From Pseudomonas sp. SJZ074 (GTDB lineage: Bacteria > Pseudomonadota > Gammaproteobacteria > Pseudomonadales > Pseudomonadaceae): a DNA stretch of 64,000 nucleotides. How positions within the stretch are numbered: position 1 is the first letter of the stretch; every line of letters begins with the position of its first letter. Below, piece by piece: positions 28,581-38,037 of the stretch. The notes beneath the pieces were generated by a model that saw nothing but the letters and a program-made list of their open reading frames with translations, did not search any database and was not told the origin of the DNA. Made by a program: the position numbers and the translations under genes. The stretch is taken from NCBI RefSeq assembly GCF_007828215.1, contig NZ_VIUE01000002.1, positions 430,527 to 494,526 on the forward strand, written 5' to 3'.

Positions 28581-28599
28581 GCAAATTATTCTCATTCGC
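28581..28599 (-). promoter_or_regulatory. Fur-box-like site upstream of acsF
   Basis: On the minus strand it reads GCGAATGAGAATAATTTGC, close to the GATAATGATAATCATTATC consensus and to typical Pseudomonas sites with TGAGAAT. It lies 30 bases ahead of the acsF ATG, as expected for iron repression of achromobactin genes. Confidence 0.7.
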
Positions 28600-28832
28600 T
28601 GATGAGCGCAATATTTATTTCAAATAAATTGGAAGTTTCGGATTCGATTGTTATTGGAATAACGCGCAGGAGGAGTTCACCGAAGTGAATTGGAGTATTC
28701 AGGAATAAACGTATAGAAGAAAGGCAATTTAATATCAGTACCGAAAGCCGTTTAATCAGCTTTTATATCGAATGACAGACCTCCGACAATTGCAGATTAA
28801 TATCAATTATATCCAAGCGATATATGACGATA

Positions 28833-28859
28833 GAAAAACAGCTCCCTCCATGGAGCTGT
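28833..28859 (-). terminator. Intrinsic terminator after the TonB receptor gene
   Basis: ACAGCTCC-6-GGAGCTGT, a perfect 8-bp stem, with a TTTTT run following on the minus strand, 9 bases after the receptor stop codon. It would separate receptor transcription from acsF. Confidence 0.8.
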
Positions 28860-28868
28860 ACAGCGGTG

Positions 28869-31292
28869 TTAGAAATCCACGGTAGCCGACAGAAGGTAGG
28901 TGCGCGGCGTCGACAGGGTCAGGCCCGGCTCACTGTCATCCGACGCCCCGGCCGAACTCCAATAGCGCTTGTCCGCCACGTTCTCGACGTTGGCACGCAG
29001 GGTGATGTTCTTTTCATCGACCTTGAAGCCGTAGCGTGCACCGACGTCGAAGCGTACCCAGGAATCGATGTCCTTGGTGTTGGACTGATCCAGGTACTGC
29101 GAACTGGAATAGATGCCGCGACTGGTCAAGGTCAGGCCCTGCACAGTCGGCACGTCCCATTCGGCGCCCAGGTTGACATTGTATTTGGGCGTGGCCGGCG
29201 CACGGTTGCCATCGTAAGTGCCGCCAGTGGTGTCGGTCAGCTCGCTGTCGATGTACATCACACCACCGAGCAGGCGGGTACCTTTGAGAGGTTCACCGAA
29301 TACGCTCAATTCCACGCCGTTGTTTTCGCGCTTGCCATTGGGGCCGAAGACACGTGTCGTGGCGTCGGTCGCGTAGGCCGGCTGCTTGATCCGGAACAGA
29401 GCCGTAGTCAAGGCGAACGGACCCGCGTCGTACTTGGCTCCCACCTCGACCTGGCGGCTGATGAACGGCGGGAAAATCTCATCCTCGTTGATCGAGGTTG
29501 ATGGCGCGATCTTGCCCTGGCTCAGGCCTTCCATGTAGTTGGCGTACAGCGACAACCTGTCGGTGGCCTTGAACAGGATGCCGCCCGATGGCGAGACTTT
29601 TTCCTCGTCATAGGCAGTTGCACCTTTGACGCCCGCAGCCCAGTCGTCCACTTCCACCCGTTGCCAGCGGGCGCCGAGGGTCAGCAGCAAACGGTCATCG
29701 AAGAAGCCCAGGGTGTCGGACAACGCCACACCGCTGAAATGGTTCTCGGTGTAGACCTTGTCATCCTTGCGCGTAGGAGTGCCTGGCGTCGTGGTTTCCA
29801 CCGGGTCATACAGGTTGCTGCTGCCGTTGGCATAGCGGGCGCCGCCGTTGGTGAAGTCCATGTAGAAATAGCTGGCGGCCAGGTTGACTTCATGACTTAC
29901 CGGCCCGGTGTGGAACCAGTTGCGCACCCCGACATTGGCTGTACGGACACTTTCATCCCGAGAGAAATCACGGGGGGAAACAGTGAAATCGCCTGCATCA
30001 TTGGTGATCGAAACATTATGCCGAAGAAAATCATGGTGACTCTCACGCGCACCGACACCGCCATACAGCATCGTCGAGTCGCTGACATCGTACTCGGCGT
30101 TCACCATGCCGAAGGTGTCGTTGGTGCGTGCCTTGCTCCAGGGCTGGGCATAGTTGCTGCGCACATCGCTGGCATGGGGGACCTGTGCGTTGGCGCCGAC
30201 CTGCACACGTTCCTGCGGCGCGTCGGTATCGCGCTCGGTGTGGCCGATGTCCGTGGAGACACGCAGCCGCTCACCGCGAAAATCCAGGCCAACCACGGCC
30301 ATCTCACGGTCCACGCTCTGGTGATCCCATTCGGTATCGCCGGACTGTTTCACACCGTTGAAGCGAATACCGAACTTGTTGTCCTCGCCAAAGCGTCGAC
30401 CGACATCCACGGCACCGCCGAGCTGGTTGTTGGACGCGTAGCTACCGGTGAACGAAGTGATGGGCTTGTCGGTGGCATGCTTGGGCACCACGTTGATCCC
30501 GCCGCCTACGCTGCCTCGCGGCGAAATGCCGTTGATGAGCTGGCTCGGTCCCTTGAGGATGTCGACGCGCTCGGCCATTTCCATGTCGATCGTATAGGTC
30601 GGCAGGATGCCGTAAAGGCCGTTGTAGGCCACATCGCTGTTGAACAGGCTGAAGCCGCGAATGGTGAACTGTTCATACCGCCCACCCGCCGGGTTGGTCG
30701 CACGCACCGAGGGGTCGCTGTTGACCAGGTCGCCCAGGGTCCGGGCCTGTTGGTTCTTGACCGTCTCGCTGGTGTAGGTGGTCATGCTGAACGGCGTTTC
30801 CATGAAGTCGCGCGAGCCCAGCAAGCCCTGGGAGCCACGACGCGCGACCTGACCGCCAGCATACGCCTCGCCCTCCTCCGAGCTGGCGGCGCCGAGAATC
30901 GAGGTGGGCGCCAGTTGCAGGCTGCCGCCCTCCGGTGCTGGGGCCAGGATGTAGGCCTGTTCGCCCACCGGTTGCAATTGCAGGCCGGAGCCTTGCAACA
31001 ACCGGGCGAAGCCCTCCTCCACGCCATACTCTCCCGAAAGCCCGGCGCTGTTGCGAGCGCTCACCAGGGCCGGGTCCACCGACAGGTTGACACCCGCCAG
31101 CCCGGCGAAGCGGGTCAGCGCCGCGCTGAGGCTGCCCGCCGGCACCTGGTAGCTGCGCCGGGCCGCTTCCTCGGCCTGGCTGGATGAGATGAAGAACGGG
31201 CTGGCGCTCAGGCTCAGCATGAGACTCAGGTTCAACAGCGGACGCCAGCCGGCAAGGGCCGGGCGAACATGCAAAGGTACTACTGCGGACAT
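28869..31292 (-). CDS. TonB-dependent ferric-siderophore receptor with STN signalling domain
   Basis: 807 residues from ATG 31292. A signal peptide (LLNLSLMLSLSASPFFISSSQA) precedes an STN domain (about residues 45-100: YQVPAGSLSAALTRFAGLAG), then the plug (TYTSETVKNQQARTLGDLVN, FTIRGF, GNxxG-like GISPRGSVGGGINVVPKHA) and a C-terminal beta-barrel ending in aromatic F (LLSATVDF). The STN domain talks to an anti-sigma factor, here the FecR-like protein encoded just upstream. Context makes it the ferric-achromobactin receptor (CbrA/Acr-like role); the ligand is inferred. Confidence 0.92.
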   Translation of the reverse strand: MSAVVPLHVRPALAGWRPLLNLSLMLSLSASPFFISSSQAEEAARRSYQVPAGSLSAALTRFAGLAGVNLSVDPALVSARNSAGLSGEYGVEEGFARLLQGSGLQLQPVGEQAYILAPAPEGGSLQLAPTSILGAASSEEGEAYAGGQVARRGSQGLLGSRDFMETPFSMTTYTSETVKNQQARTLGDLVNSDPSVRATNPAGGRYEQFTIRGFSLFNSDVAYNGLYGILPTYTIDMEMAERVDILKGPSQLINGISPRGSVGGGINVVPKHATDKPITSFTGSYASNNQLGGAVDVGRRFGEDNKFGIRFNGVKQSGDTEWDHQSVDREMAVVGLDFRGERLRVSTDIGHTERDTDAPQERVQVGANAQVPHASDVRSNYAQPWSKARTNDTFGMVNAEYDVSDSTMLYGGVGARESHHDFLRHNVSITNDAGDFTVSPRDFSRDESVRTANVGVRNWFHTGPVSHEVNLAASYFYMDFTNGGARYANGSSNLYDPVETTTPGTPTRKDDKVYTENHFSGVALSDTLGFFDDRLLLTLGARWQRVEVDDWAAGVKGATAYDEEKVSPSGGILFKATDRLSLYANYMEGLSQGKIAPSTSINEDEIFPPFISRQVEVGAKYDAGPFALTTALFRIKQPAYATDATTRVFGPNGKRENNGVELSVFGEPLKGTRLLGGVMYIDSELTDTTGGTYDGNRAPATPKYNVNLGAEWDVPTVQGLTLTSRGIYSSSQYLDQSNTKDIDSWVRFDVGARYGFKVDEKNITLRANVENVADKRYWSSAGASDDSEPGLTLSTPRTYLLSATVDF

Positions 31293-31359
31293 TGGAGGAA
31301 GCTCTCGTTTTTGTTCACTTGCCTTGAATGACAAGCGAGACAAAAAAAGGGGACAGGCA

Positions 31360-32325
31360 TCAGGCGATATTTTTGCGAAGCGACAAGGTGACCCAATAAC
31401 GGGTACGCATCTGCACGTCGAGCGGCAAGCTGGCCGAGAGCAAAGCAAGGACTTTATCGGTGTTTTCCAGGCGGAAACTGCCGGTTACCCGAAGCGATTC
31501 CAGGGCGTCGTCCCAGCGCAGCACGCCCGGGCGATAGCGGCCCAGCTCACGGAGAAAGTCCCCCAACGGCTGGTTCTGTGCCACGAGCACCCCCTCGCGC
31601 CAACCCGGTTGCGTCAGGTCGACCCTGGTCACCGGCCCTGCGCCCGCGGCGTGAAGGCTGGCCTGTTGGCCCTCCTCCAGCGATAGCACAGGTCCGTGCA
31701 ACGGTTGCAGCTGTGCCGAACCGCTGACCACCGACACCCGGCAACCTTGCTCGCCCAGGCGCACGCAGATTTCGCCCCGGCTGACGGTAATCAGCCCATA
31801 GGGCACCTGGACGGCCAATGGCGTGACACCGCTGACCTTCAGGGCCATTTCTCCCTGCACCAGCACCAGGCGCCGGGCCTTGAGGTCCAGGTTCACGGCG
31901 CTGTCGGTGTTCAGTTGCAAGAGGCTGCCATCGACCAGCGACCAGCGTCGCTGTTCACCGATGGCGGTGTGCAGATCGGCACGCCAGGCTTCCAGTGGCA
32001 ACGCTCGGCCCAGCATCCAGGCCGTCGGGACCAGTGCGGCGACGCTCAATGCGCGCTTGAGTACGGCACGCCGGGGCAAGGCTGGACGATCCAGAGTCGC
32101 CATGCCCAGCGAAGGCGGCACCCCGGCGAAGCGCTGACGCAGCCGCTGGGCCTTCTGCCAGGCCGCTTCGTGGTGGGCGCTGCTGTCGCGCCAGCGTTGC
32201 AGGCCGGCGGCGTCGAACTCGTTGCCGCCGAACTCCATCAGGGTCAGCCAGCGGGCAGCCGCCCGGGCGACCTCCCGGGCCTCGGATGACGGGGCCGGGC
32301 GAATCAAAAGTCCACCAGCAGGCAA
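31360..32325 (-). CDS. FecR-like anti-sigma / sigma regulator
   Basis: 321 residues with an N-terminal DUF4880 region (AARWLTLMEFGGNEFDAAGLQRWRDSS, HHEAAWQKAQRL), one transmembrane segment near residue 85-105 (VLKRALSVAALVPTAWMLG), a periplasmic FecR domain (HTAIGEQRRWSLVDGSLLQLNTDSAVN) and a C-terminal STN-like tail. It passes the receptor signal to the ECF sigma factor. Its start overlaps the sigma gene by 22 bases. Confidence 0.92.
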   Translation of the reverse strand: MPAGGLLIRPAPSSEAREVARAAARWLTLMEFGGNEFDAAGLQRWRDSSAHHEAAWQKAQRLRQRFAGVPPSLGMATLDRPALPRRAVLKRALSVAALVPTAWMLGRALPLEAWRADLHTAIGEQRRWSLVDGSLLQLNTDSAVNLDLKARRLVLVQGEMALKVSGVTPLAVQVPYGLITVSRGEICVRLGEQGCRVSVVSGSAQLQPLHGPVLSLEEGQQASLHAAGAGPVTRVDLTQPGWREGVLVAQNQPLGDFLRELGRYRPGVLRWDDALESLRVTGSFRLENTDKVLALLSASLPLDVQMRTRYWVTLSLRKNIA

Positions 32326-32813
32326 TGCTCATAGGCCTGGGCCATGTAGCGCTTGACGGTGCGTTCGGACACCTGCATGCGCTCGGCGATTTCCCGGTAG
32401 CCCAGGCCTTCGAGCTGGCTCCACAAAAAAGCCCGCCGCACCTGAGGCGGCAGGCCATCGAGCAATTCATCCAGGGCATGCAGGGTTTCCAGCAGCAGCC
32501 AGCGTTGCTCCGGAGACGGAACGCACTCTTCGGGCAGGCTTGCCAAGACATCGAGGTAAGCCTGTTCCAGGTTGCGCCGGGTATAGAAATTACTCAGCAG
32601 CCGCTTGCCCACCGTGAGCAGATAGGCCCGTGGTTCGTGCAGGTCCGCCAGGGGTTGGGCGCTGGAGAGTACCCGCAGGAAGGTATCCTGGCGCAGATCC
32701 GCCGCATCCCAGGCGTTGCCCATGCGCCGCCTCAACCAGCCTTCCAGCCAGCCGCCATGATCACGGTACAACGCATGTAGGGAGTGCTCCGTCGGCGTAG
32801 CTGCATCAAACAT
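32304..32813 (-). CDS. FecI-type ECF sigma factor
   Basis: 169 residues. Sigma region 2 (LYRDHGGWLEGWLRRRMGNAWDAADLRQDTFLRVL) and region 4 (LPPQVRRAFLWSQLEGLGYREIAERMQVSERTVKRYM) match the iron-starvation sigma group. It forms a cell-surface signalling unit with the FecR-like protein and the STN-bearing receptor that follow. A strong Fur box lies 30 bases upstream, so iron should repress it. Confidence 0.93.
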   Translation of the reverse strand: MFDAATPTEHSLHALYRDHGGWLEGWLRRRMGNAWDAADLRQDTFLRVLSSAQPLADLHEPRAYLLTVGKRLLSNFYTRRNLEQAYLDVLASLPEECVPSPEQRWLLLETLHALDELLDGLPPQVRRAFLWSQLEGLGYREIAERMQVSERTVKRYMAQAYEHCLLVDF

Positions 32814-32842
32814 GTCAAGAGGCCCTGGGCATGGATATCTTA

Positions 32843-32861
32843 AATGAGACTGATTCTAATT
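32843..32861. promoter_or_regulatory. Fur-box-like site upstream of the fecI gene
   Basis: AATGAGACTGATTCTAATT, a near-palindrome of the Fur type (TGAGAnnnATTCT), 30 bases before the sigma-factor ATG on the minus strand. Confidence 0.75.
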
Positions 32862-32943
32862 AATGTTCACGAGCTAATCCAAGCCCTTTATGCGGCGAAA
32901 TGTGTAAATGCGCGGAAACCGAGGGTTGTGATGCAAGCTGGGC

Positions 32944-33108
32944 CACCGCTATCGCGAGCAGGCTCGCTCCCACATTGTTCCCGGTGAACCCACTTTCCGC
33001 GTTTGACCGCCAATCCCCGTGGGAGCGAGCCTGCTCGCGATGGCGGTCTGTCAGCCTGCATTTTTGGTGACTGGTCGGGCGCTTTCGCGAGCAAGCCCGC
33101 TCCCACGG
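32944..33108. repeat. Cluster of three REP palindromes
   Basis: REP at 32947-32973 (inverted), 33019-33047 (direct) and 33078-33107 (inverted). The first two read TCGCGAGCAGGCTCGC type; the third is the AAGCCCGC variant, so two REP subtypes are mixed. Confidence 0.9.
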
Positions 33109-33124
33109 GGATCTTTCTGACACA

Positions 33125-33156
33125 CAAAAAAAAGCGCCCTTTGGATCAAGGGCGCT
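33125..33156 (-). terminator. Intrinsic terminator of the SnoaL-like gene
   Basis: AGCGCCCTT-6-AAGGGCGCT (9-bp perfect stem, 33133-33156... stem ends at 33156) followed on the minus strand by a run of seven or more T. It ends transcription 16 bases after the stop codon. Confidence 0.88.
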
Positions 33157-33171
33157 CGGTGGCGAGGGATA

Positions 33172-33693
33172 TCAATGGCTGGCGTGCAGGACTTGCGGCA
33201 CTTCCGGCATGGCCGAAGAATGATGGTTGATGATTTTCCACTGCCCGTTCAGGCGCTCGTAGAGGTAGGTGTAGCGCGCCTGCACGTCCTTCTTGCTGCC
33301 ATCGGCATTGGTCAGGGTGAAGGTGTAGACCCCGCTGTCCATCGCCGCATCGGGCCCCAGGTGGCGGATTTCCCGGTAGTTGATCTGGCCGACCGGCTTG
33401 CCCACCAGGAAGTGTTCGAAATAGTCCTGGATCTGCGCCGGCGTGGTGCGCACCTTGTTGGAAAGGGTCGGTTGCAGAATCGCATCCGGCGCGTAGAGGC
33501 TGGTCATCGCGCTGGCACTGCCGGTCTGCAGTGTCTTGTTCCACCGGTCGAACAGCGCAGCGATCTCCCGGTCGTTCACGTTCTTGGGTTGTTCGGCCAC
33601 GGTGCGATACACGAAAGGCGTGGCATCGGCGGCATGGACAAAAGGCGTGGTCAGTACAAAAAATGTGGCGAGGGCCAGGGTTTTCATTTTCAT
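33172..33693 (-). CDS. Secreted SgcJ/EcaC-type (SnoaL-like, DUF4440) protein
   Basis: 173 residues from ATG 33693, preceded by AAAGGAA; the longer open frame upstream is non-coding. A signal peptide (MKMKTLALATFFVLTTPFVHAA) is followed by an NTF2-fold domain: DREIAALFDRWNKTLQTGSASAMTSLYA, TTPAQIQDYFEHFL, DGSKKDVQARYTYLYERLNGQWKIINHH. The predicted place is the periplasm. The reaction is unknown. It is transcribed away from the two-component operon and shares a 185-base control region with it. Confidence 0.88.
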   Translation of the reverse strand: MKMKTLALATFFVLTTPFVHAADATPFVYRTVAEQPKNVNDREIAALFDRWNKTLQTGSASAMTSLYAPDAILQPTLSNKVRTTPAQIQDYFEHFLVGKPVGQINYREIRHLGPDAAMDSGVYTFTLTNADGSKKDVQARYTYLYERLNGQWKIINHHSSAMPEVPQVLHASH

Positions 33694-33707
33694 CGTAGCG
33701 TTCCTTT

Positions 33708-33838
33708 CGGTATTAATAGCGTCGGTTTCAATGACCCCACTTTGCCGTTCGCCACAGCCTCCGCCATCGGCCAACCGGTGCCGATCGACTATGCCGATCG
33801 GCAGATAGGCCCGGCACCGATGACGCGTTCTAATACCG
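33708..33838. promoter_or_regulatory. Divergent control region with palindrome and inverted repeat
   Basis: CGGTATTA (33708-33715) and TAATACCG (33831-33838) form a widely spaced inverted repeat, and between them TGCCGATCGGCA (33792-33803) is a perfect 12-bp palindrome. Both lie between two divergent start codons (33693 and 33879). They are candidate operators for the LuxR-type response regulator, by position only. Confidence 0.45.
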
Positions 33839-33878
33839 ACGTCACGACCGGACCGGTCCCCTTTACGCTGGAGCCCCC

Positions 33879-35063
33879 ATGCAGAGCCCACCCCATGATC
33901 CCGGCAGCGCCCTGGCCATCCGTAGCCAGTATCGTCAGTCGCAAAGCCGCGCCGCGCGCCTGGGCCTGTTGCTGGGCACCGGCCACGAACTGACCCGCTT
34001 GCCCTTGGCACAGATGCGCCAGCGCGTGGTGCAACGGGCCTGCGCGTTCATCGCCATGGACCATGGCCTGTTGTTGGAATGGACGCCTGATCAGCCGGCA
34101 AGCGCCCTCGCCTGCCATGGCAACGGCGAGCGCCTCGACTGGCTCGCCAGCCTCGCTGATTCACCGGTCCCGGGTCCGCAATGGCTCGAATACCCCGACA
34201 GCCCCCTGCCCCAGATCCTGCGGGTCCCGCTGCGAGCCGCCGACGGCACGGTGTTCGGCGTGTTGTTGCTGGGTAACAGCGTAGTCATCAGTGCGCCCGA
34301 CAACGAAGACATCGAATCCCTGCAACTGCTGGCGACCCTGCTGGCCGCCCACCTGGAGAATCATCGGCTGCTCGAAGCCCTCCAGGCCCGCGAGCGCACC
34401 ATGTCCGAACTGGTCCACCGGTTGTTCACGGCCCAGGAAGACGAACGCAAGCGCGTGGCGTATGACCTGCACGACGGTCTGGCGCAGAACCTGGCCGGCC
34501 TGCATCAGCGCCTGCAGGGATTCGCCGGACGCTGCCCGGTGTTGCCGCCCGACCTGACGAGCGAATTGCAAACCATCCTGGCGTTGGCCCAGGGGTGTGT
34601 CGGTGAGGGCCGGCAACTGATCGGCGGCCTGCGCCCCCACGTGCTGGATGATTTCGGCCTGTACAAAGCCGTCGACAAGGAAGCCGATCGCCTGCGCGAG
34701 GCCGGCTTGACGGTGGACTGGCTCGAACACAGCGCCGCGCGTCTGCCGGGCAATATCGAAATTGCCCTGTTCCGCATCGCCCAGGAAGGCATCAATAACA
34801 TTCTCAAGCACGCCCGGGCCGCTCACGTGAGCCTGGGACTCTCTATCGGCGCTGGCCAGGCCGTCCTGCGGGTGGAAGACAATGGTCGTGGCTTTGTCCT
34901 GGAGCAACCCATCGAAACCAACGGCACTCGCCATCTGGGCCTGGCTGCCATGCAGGAGCGGGCCATCCTGCTGGGAGGCCAACTCACCTGTCTCAGCCAA
35001 CCCGGCGACGGCACCCGATTGTTGGCCAGCGTGCCACTGCCTCTCGACGGAGCACATCCATGA
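33879..35063 (+). CDS. Sensor histidine kinase, GAF-like input, HisKA_3 (NarX/DegS class)
   Basis: 394 residues with no clear membrane segment, so probably cytoplasmic. Residues about 30-165 look like a GAF domain ([22 protein letters not shown]). The HisKA_3 box is [16 protein letters not shown] with phospho-acceptor His198; the HATPase region has [19 protein letters not shown] and [16 protein letters not shown]. It phosphorylates a LuxR-type regulator, encoded next with a 4-base overlap. The input signal is unknown. Confidence 0.92.
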   Translation: MQSPPHDPGSALAIRSQYRQSQSRAARLGLLLGTGHELTRLPLAQMRQRVVQRACAFIAMDHGLLLEWTPDQPASALACHGNGERLDWLASLADSPVPGPQWLEYPDSPLPQILRVPLRAADGTVFGVLLLGNSVVISAPDNEDIESLQLLATLLAAHLENHRLLEALQARERTMSELVHRLFTAQEDERKRVAYDLHDGLAQNLAGLHQRLQGFAGRCPVLPPDLTSELQTILALAQGCVGEGRQLIGGLRPHVLDDFGLYKAVDKEADRLREAGLTVDWLEHSAARLPGNIEIALFRIAQEGINNILKHARAAHVSLGLSIGAGQAVLRVEDNGRGFVLEQPIETNGTRHLGLAAMQERAILLGGQLTCLSQPGDGTRLLASVPLPLDGAHP

Positions 35064-35728
35064 CCTCTCCTTTAAGGCTGCTGTTGGCCGACGATCACGA
35101 AGTCACCCGCGCCGGGTTCATCGCCTTGTTGGCCGGCAGCACCGGGTTCGAGGTCGTCGGCCAGGCCCGCGATGGCCAGGAAGCCCTCGACCTGTGCGAG
35201 CGATTGCAGCCGGACATCGCCATTCTCGACATCCGCATGCCGGTGCTCAACGGCCTGGGCGCGGCGCGCATCCTGCAGCAGCGCCAACCGGCTATCAAAG
35301 TGGTGATCTTCACCATGGACGACAGCCCCGACCACTTGGAGGCGGCCATCGGTGCGGGAGCCGTCGGTTATCTGCTCAAGGACGCCAGCCGTGACGAAGT
35401 GCTGGACGCACTCAAACGCGTCGCCCGGGGCGAAGAAGCCCTGAACAGCTCCGTCAGTGCGCGCCTGCTACGGCGCATGACCGAACGAGGTGCCGGCGCC
35501 GCAGCACCGCTTCAGGCCCTGACCGCGCGGGAACGCCAAGTGCTGGGGCTGGTGGCAAGCGGCTTCAGCAACCGTGAAATCGGCGAAAAGCTCGGCATCG
35601 CTGCCGGTACGGCCAAGGCCCACGTGGAACGGGTCATCGGTAAGCTGGGGGCCGCCGACCGGACCCAGGCCGCCGTGCGCGGCATCGCCCTGGGATTGGT
35701 GGCACAACCCGCCGGACAATGGCCATGA
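35060..35728 (+). CDS. LuxR/NarL-family response regulator
   Basis: 222 residues. Receiver domain [14 protein letters not shown], phospho-acceptor Asp57 in [12 protein letters not shown], conserved Lys in [12 protein letters not shown]-terminal Ger[30 protein letters not shown]. It is the likely partner of the preceding HisKA_3 kinase. It overlaps the next gene by 10 bases. Confidence 0.94.
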   Translation: MTSPLRLLLADDHEVTRAGFIALLAGSTGFEVVGQARDGQEALDLCERLQPDIAILDIRMPVLNGLGAARILQQRQPAIKVVIFTMDDSPDHLEAAIGAGAVGYLLKDASRDEVLDALKRVARGEEALNSSVSARLLRRMTERGAGAAAPLQALTARERQVLGLVASGFSNREIGEKLGIAAGTAKAHVERVIGKLGAADRTQAAVRGIALGLVAQPAGQWP

Positions 35729-38037
35729 AATATCTCGCCGCCCGCCGCTGGGCCGACTTGCCGCTGCGGGGCAAGGCGCTGGTGGTGATTTCCCTGCCGC
35801 TGGTGGTGCTGCTGCTGTCACTGGTGCTGATCTACACCACCGAGCGCCAGACCGCCCGGGCCGAAGAGGATGTTCGTCGGGTGTTGCGCGTGCAGGGCGA
35901 TATCCAGGCGGTGCACACCCTGCTGGCAGAGGCGGCAGCCAGCGTGCGCGGCTACCTGCTGACCCGGCGGGAGGACTTTTTGCCCGGCTATGAACAGGCC
36001 ACGCTGTTGATCGAAGCCGCATTGCAACGCCTGGACCACAACGTTCGCGACGCCAGGATGCGCGAACATCTACGGACCATCACGCCGCTGATCGACGAGA
36101 AACTCAGCGGGCTGGTTGAATTGCGCAGCGGCAAGAGTGGCGACACCGAGGCCATCACCGCGCTCCTGATCAAGAACAAGCAAGTGCTGGATGTGCTGCG
36201 CGAGCAGATCAACGCCATGCGCATTCGCGAAGATGCCCTGCTCGCCGAACGCAGCGCCGCCGCCTCCGCCACCCGCATGCGCTTGCTGTTCGCCACGCTG
36301 CTTGCGGCGGTGTGCGGGTTGTTCGGCGCGATTGTCGCGGTGCTATTCCTGTCCAAGGGCATCGTTGCCCGGGTGCAGCAGGTACAAGGCAATGCCCAGC
36401 GCCTGGCGTTGGGCCAACCCTTGCGGCCACAACCGCCGGAACAGGATGAAATCGGCCAGCTGGGCACCCGCCTGGTGGAAGCCGGGCAGTTGCTTGCCGA
36501 ACGCGAGCGAGCCCTGCGCGACAACGAAGAGCGCCTGCGGCTGATCATTGATGGCGTGAGGGACTACGGGATCTTCGCCCTGGACGCCAAGGGTCATGTG
36601 ATCACCTGGAACGCCGGCGCCGAACGGATCAAGGGCTACACCGAGCAGGAGATCATCGGCCGGCACTTTTCACTGTTCTACCTGGCCGAAGAGTGCCCGG
36701 CGCATCCGGATATGGCCTTGCGCGAAGCCACCCGCGACGGGCATTACATGGAAGAAGGCTGGCGCTGTCGCAAGGACGGCAGCCGCTTCTGGGCCAGCGT
36801 GGTCATCACCGCCCAATACGACAGCACCGGCGCCTTGCGCGGTTTCTCCAAGATCACCCGCGATATCACCGACCGGCGCGCCGCCGAGATTGCCCTGAGC
36901 ACGGCCCGCGAAGAAGCGGAAAGCGCCAGTCGGGCCAAGAGCGAGTTTCTGTCGCGCATGAGCCACGAACTGCGCACGCCCTTGAATGCCATCCTCGGCT
37001 TCGCGCAATTGCTGGACATGGATTCCACGGCCGGCCAGCGTCCCCAGGTCAGCCACATCCTGCGCGCCGGCCAGCACCTGCTGGCACTGATCAACGAAGT
37101 GCTGGACATTGCCCGGATCGAAGCCGGTCGCTTGCCGCTGAACATCGAACCCATCGCCCTGGCGACCGTCCTGCATGAAGCCTTGACGCTGGTTTCGCCC
37201 ATGGCCGCCGACGCCGGCATTCGCCTGGTCGAACTGCCCGCGCTGCCTGAGGGCAGCGGCGTGCTGGCCGACCGTCAGCGGCTGGTCCAGGTACTGCTCA
37301 ACCTGTTGTCCAACGCGATCAAGTACAACCGGCCCGAAGGTGAAGTACGCATTGAAGTGACTGTCCTGGACAAACGGGTGGCCATTGCCGTGAGCGATAC
37401 CGGGCGTGGCATTGCCCCGGAGCAACTGGAGCAGTTGTTCAAGCCGTTCGAACGCCTGGGCGCCGATCCCCAGGTCGAAGGCACCGGCCTCGGCCTGTCC
37501 CTGAGCAAGAGCCTGCTGGAGATGATGCAGGGCAACCTTCAGGTGCACAGCGTGCCGGACCAGGGTTGCTGTTTCACCTTGCAGTTACCGGGTGCCCAGG
37601 TCGTCACCGCGCATTTGCCGCCTATCGCGACCCTGACGGTCACCCGTCCGCCTGTTGAGTACCACGGCAGGGTCTTGTGTATCGAGGACAACCTGTCGAG
37701 CCTGGCGTTGATCGAAACCCTGATGCAACGCCGTCCCGGCATCCAGTTGTTGTCGAGCATGCAAGGCCAGATGGGCCTGGACCTGGCACGCCAGCATGCG
37801 CCACAACTGATTCTGCTGGATGTGACCCTGCCCGACCTGGAAGGCCTGGAAGTCCTGCGTCGCTTGCGCCAGTCCCCGGCCACCGCGTCCACTCCGGTAC
37901 TGATGATTACCGCCGATGCCAGCGACCTGACCCGTCGAGCCCTTCAGGATGCCGGCGCCACGGCGATCCTGACCAAACCCATTCATATCCAGGCCTTCCT
38001 GGCCCACCTTGAACGTTATTTACCGGAGCCCGCATGA
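35719..38037 (+). CDS. Hybrid sensor histidine kinase (CHASE3, HAMP, PAS, HisKA, HATPase, receiver)
   Basis: 772 residues. Two transmembrane segments (about residues 19-38 and 190-212) flank a CHASE3-like sensor domain; then a HAMP stretch, a PAS domain ([33 protein letters not shown]), HisKA with His416 ([17 protein letters not shown]), HATPase_c ([32 protein letters not shown]) and a C-terminal receiver with Asp701 ([10 protein letters not shown]). Phosphotransfer may go to the small response regulator encoded next. Confidence 0.93.
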   Translation: MAMKYLAARRWADLPLRGKALVVISLPLVVLLLSLVLIYTTERQTARAEEDVRRVLRVQGDIQAVHTLLAEAAASVRGYLLTRREDFLPGYEQATLLIEAALQRLDHNVRDARMREHLRTITPLIDEKLSGLVELRSGKSGDTEAITALLIKNKQVLDVLREQINAMRIREDALLAERSAAASATRMRLLFATLLAAVCGLFGAIVAVLFLSKGIVARVQQVQGNAQRLALGQPLRPQPPEQDEIGQLGTRLVEAGQLLAERERALRDNEERLRLIIDGVRDYGIFALDAKGHVITWNAGAERIKGYTEQEIIGRHFSLFYLAEECPAHPDMALREATRDGHYMEEGWRCRKDGSRFWASVVITAQYDSTGALRGFSKITRDITDRRAAEIALSTAREEAESASRAKSEFLSRMSHELRTPLNAILGFAQLLDMDSTAGQRPQVSHILRAGQHLLALINEVLDIARIEAGRLPLNIEPIALATVLHEALTLVSPMAADAGIRLVELPALPEGSGVLADRQRLVQVLLNLLSNAIKYNRPEGEVRIEVTVLDKRVAIAVSDTGRGIAPEQLEQLFKPFERLGADPQVEGTGLGLSLSKSLLEMMQGNLQVHSVPDQGCCFTLQLPGAQVVTAHLPPIATLTVTRPPVEYHGRVLCIEDNLSSLALIETLMQRRPGIQLLSSMQGQMGLDLARQHAPQLILLDVTLPDLEGLEVLRRLRQSPATASTPVLMITADASDLTRRALQDAGATAILTKPIHIQAFLAHLERYLPEPA

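Larger units (their letters stand above)
28552..28868. other. 317-base intergenic region with acsF promoter and receptor-gene terminator
   Basis: Strongly AT-rich. It contains a Fur-box-like sequence near acsF (28581-28599) and an intrinsic terminator near the receptor gene end (28833-28859). No gene is visible. Confidence 0.75.
32814..33171. other. 358-base intergenic region with three REPs and a terminator
   Basis: Contains the Fur-box-like site, three REP elements (32944-33108) and the terminator of the SnoaL-like gene (33125-33156). No gene is visible; short open frames here are REP translations. Confidence 0.8.

Noticed and set aside
29661..31187. 508-residue plus-strand open frame
   Set aside because: Antisense shadow of the TonB receptor gene, without any recognisable domain.
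32860..33230. Short open frames on both strands in the REP cluster
   Set aside because: They translate REP palindromes (peptides such as GASLLAIA and SEPARD) and are not genes.
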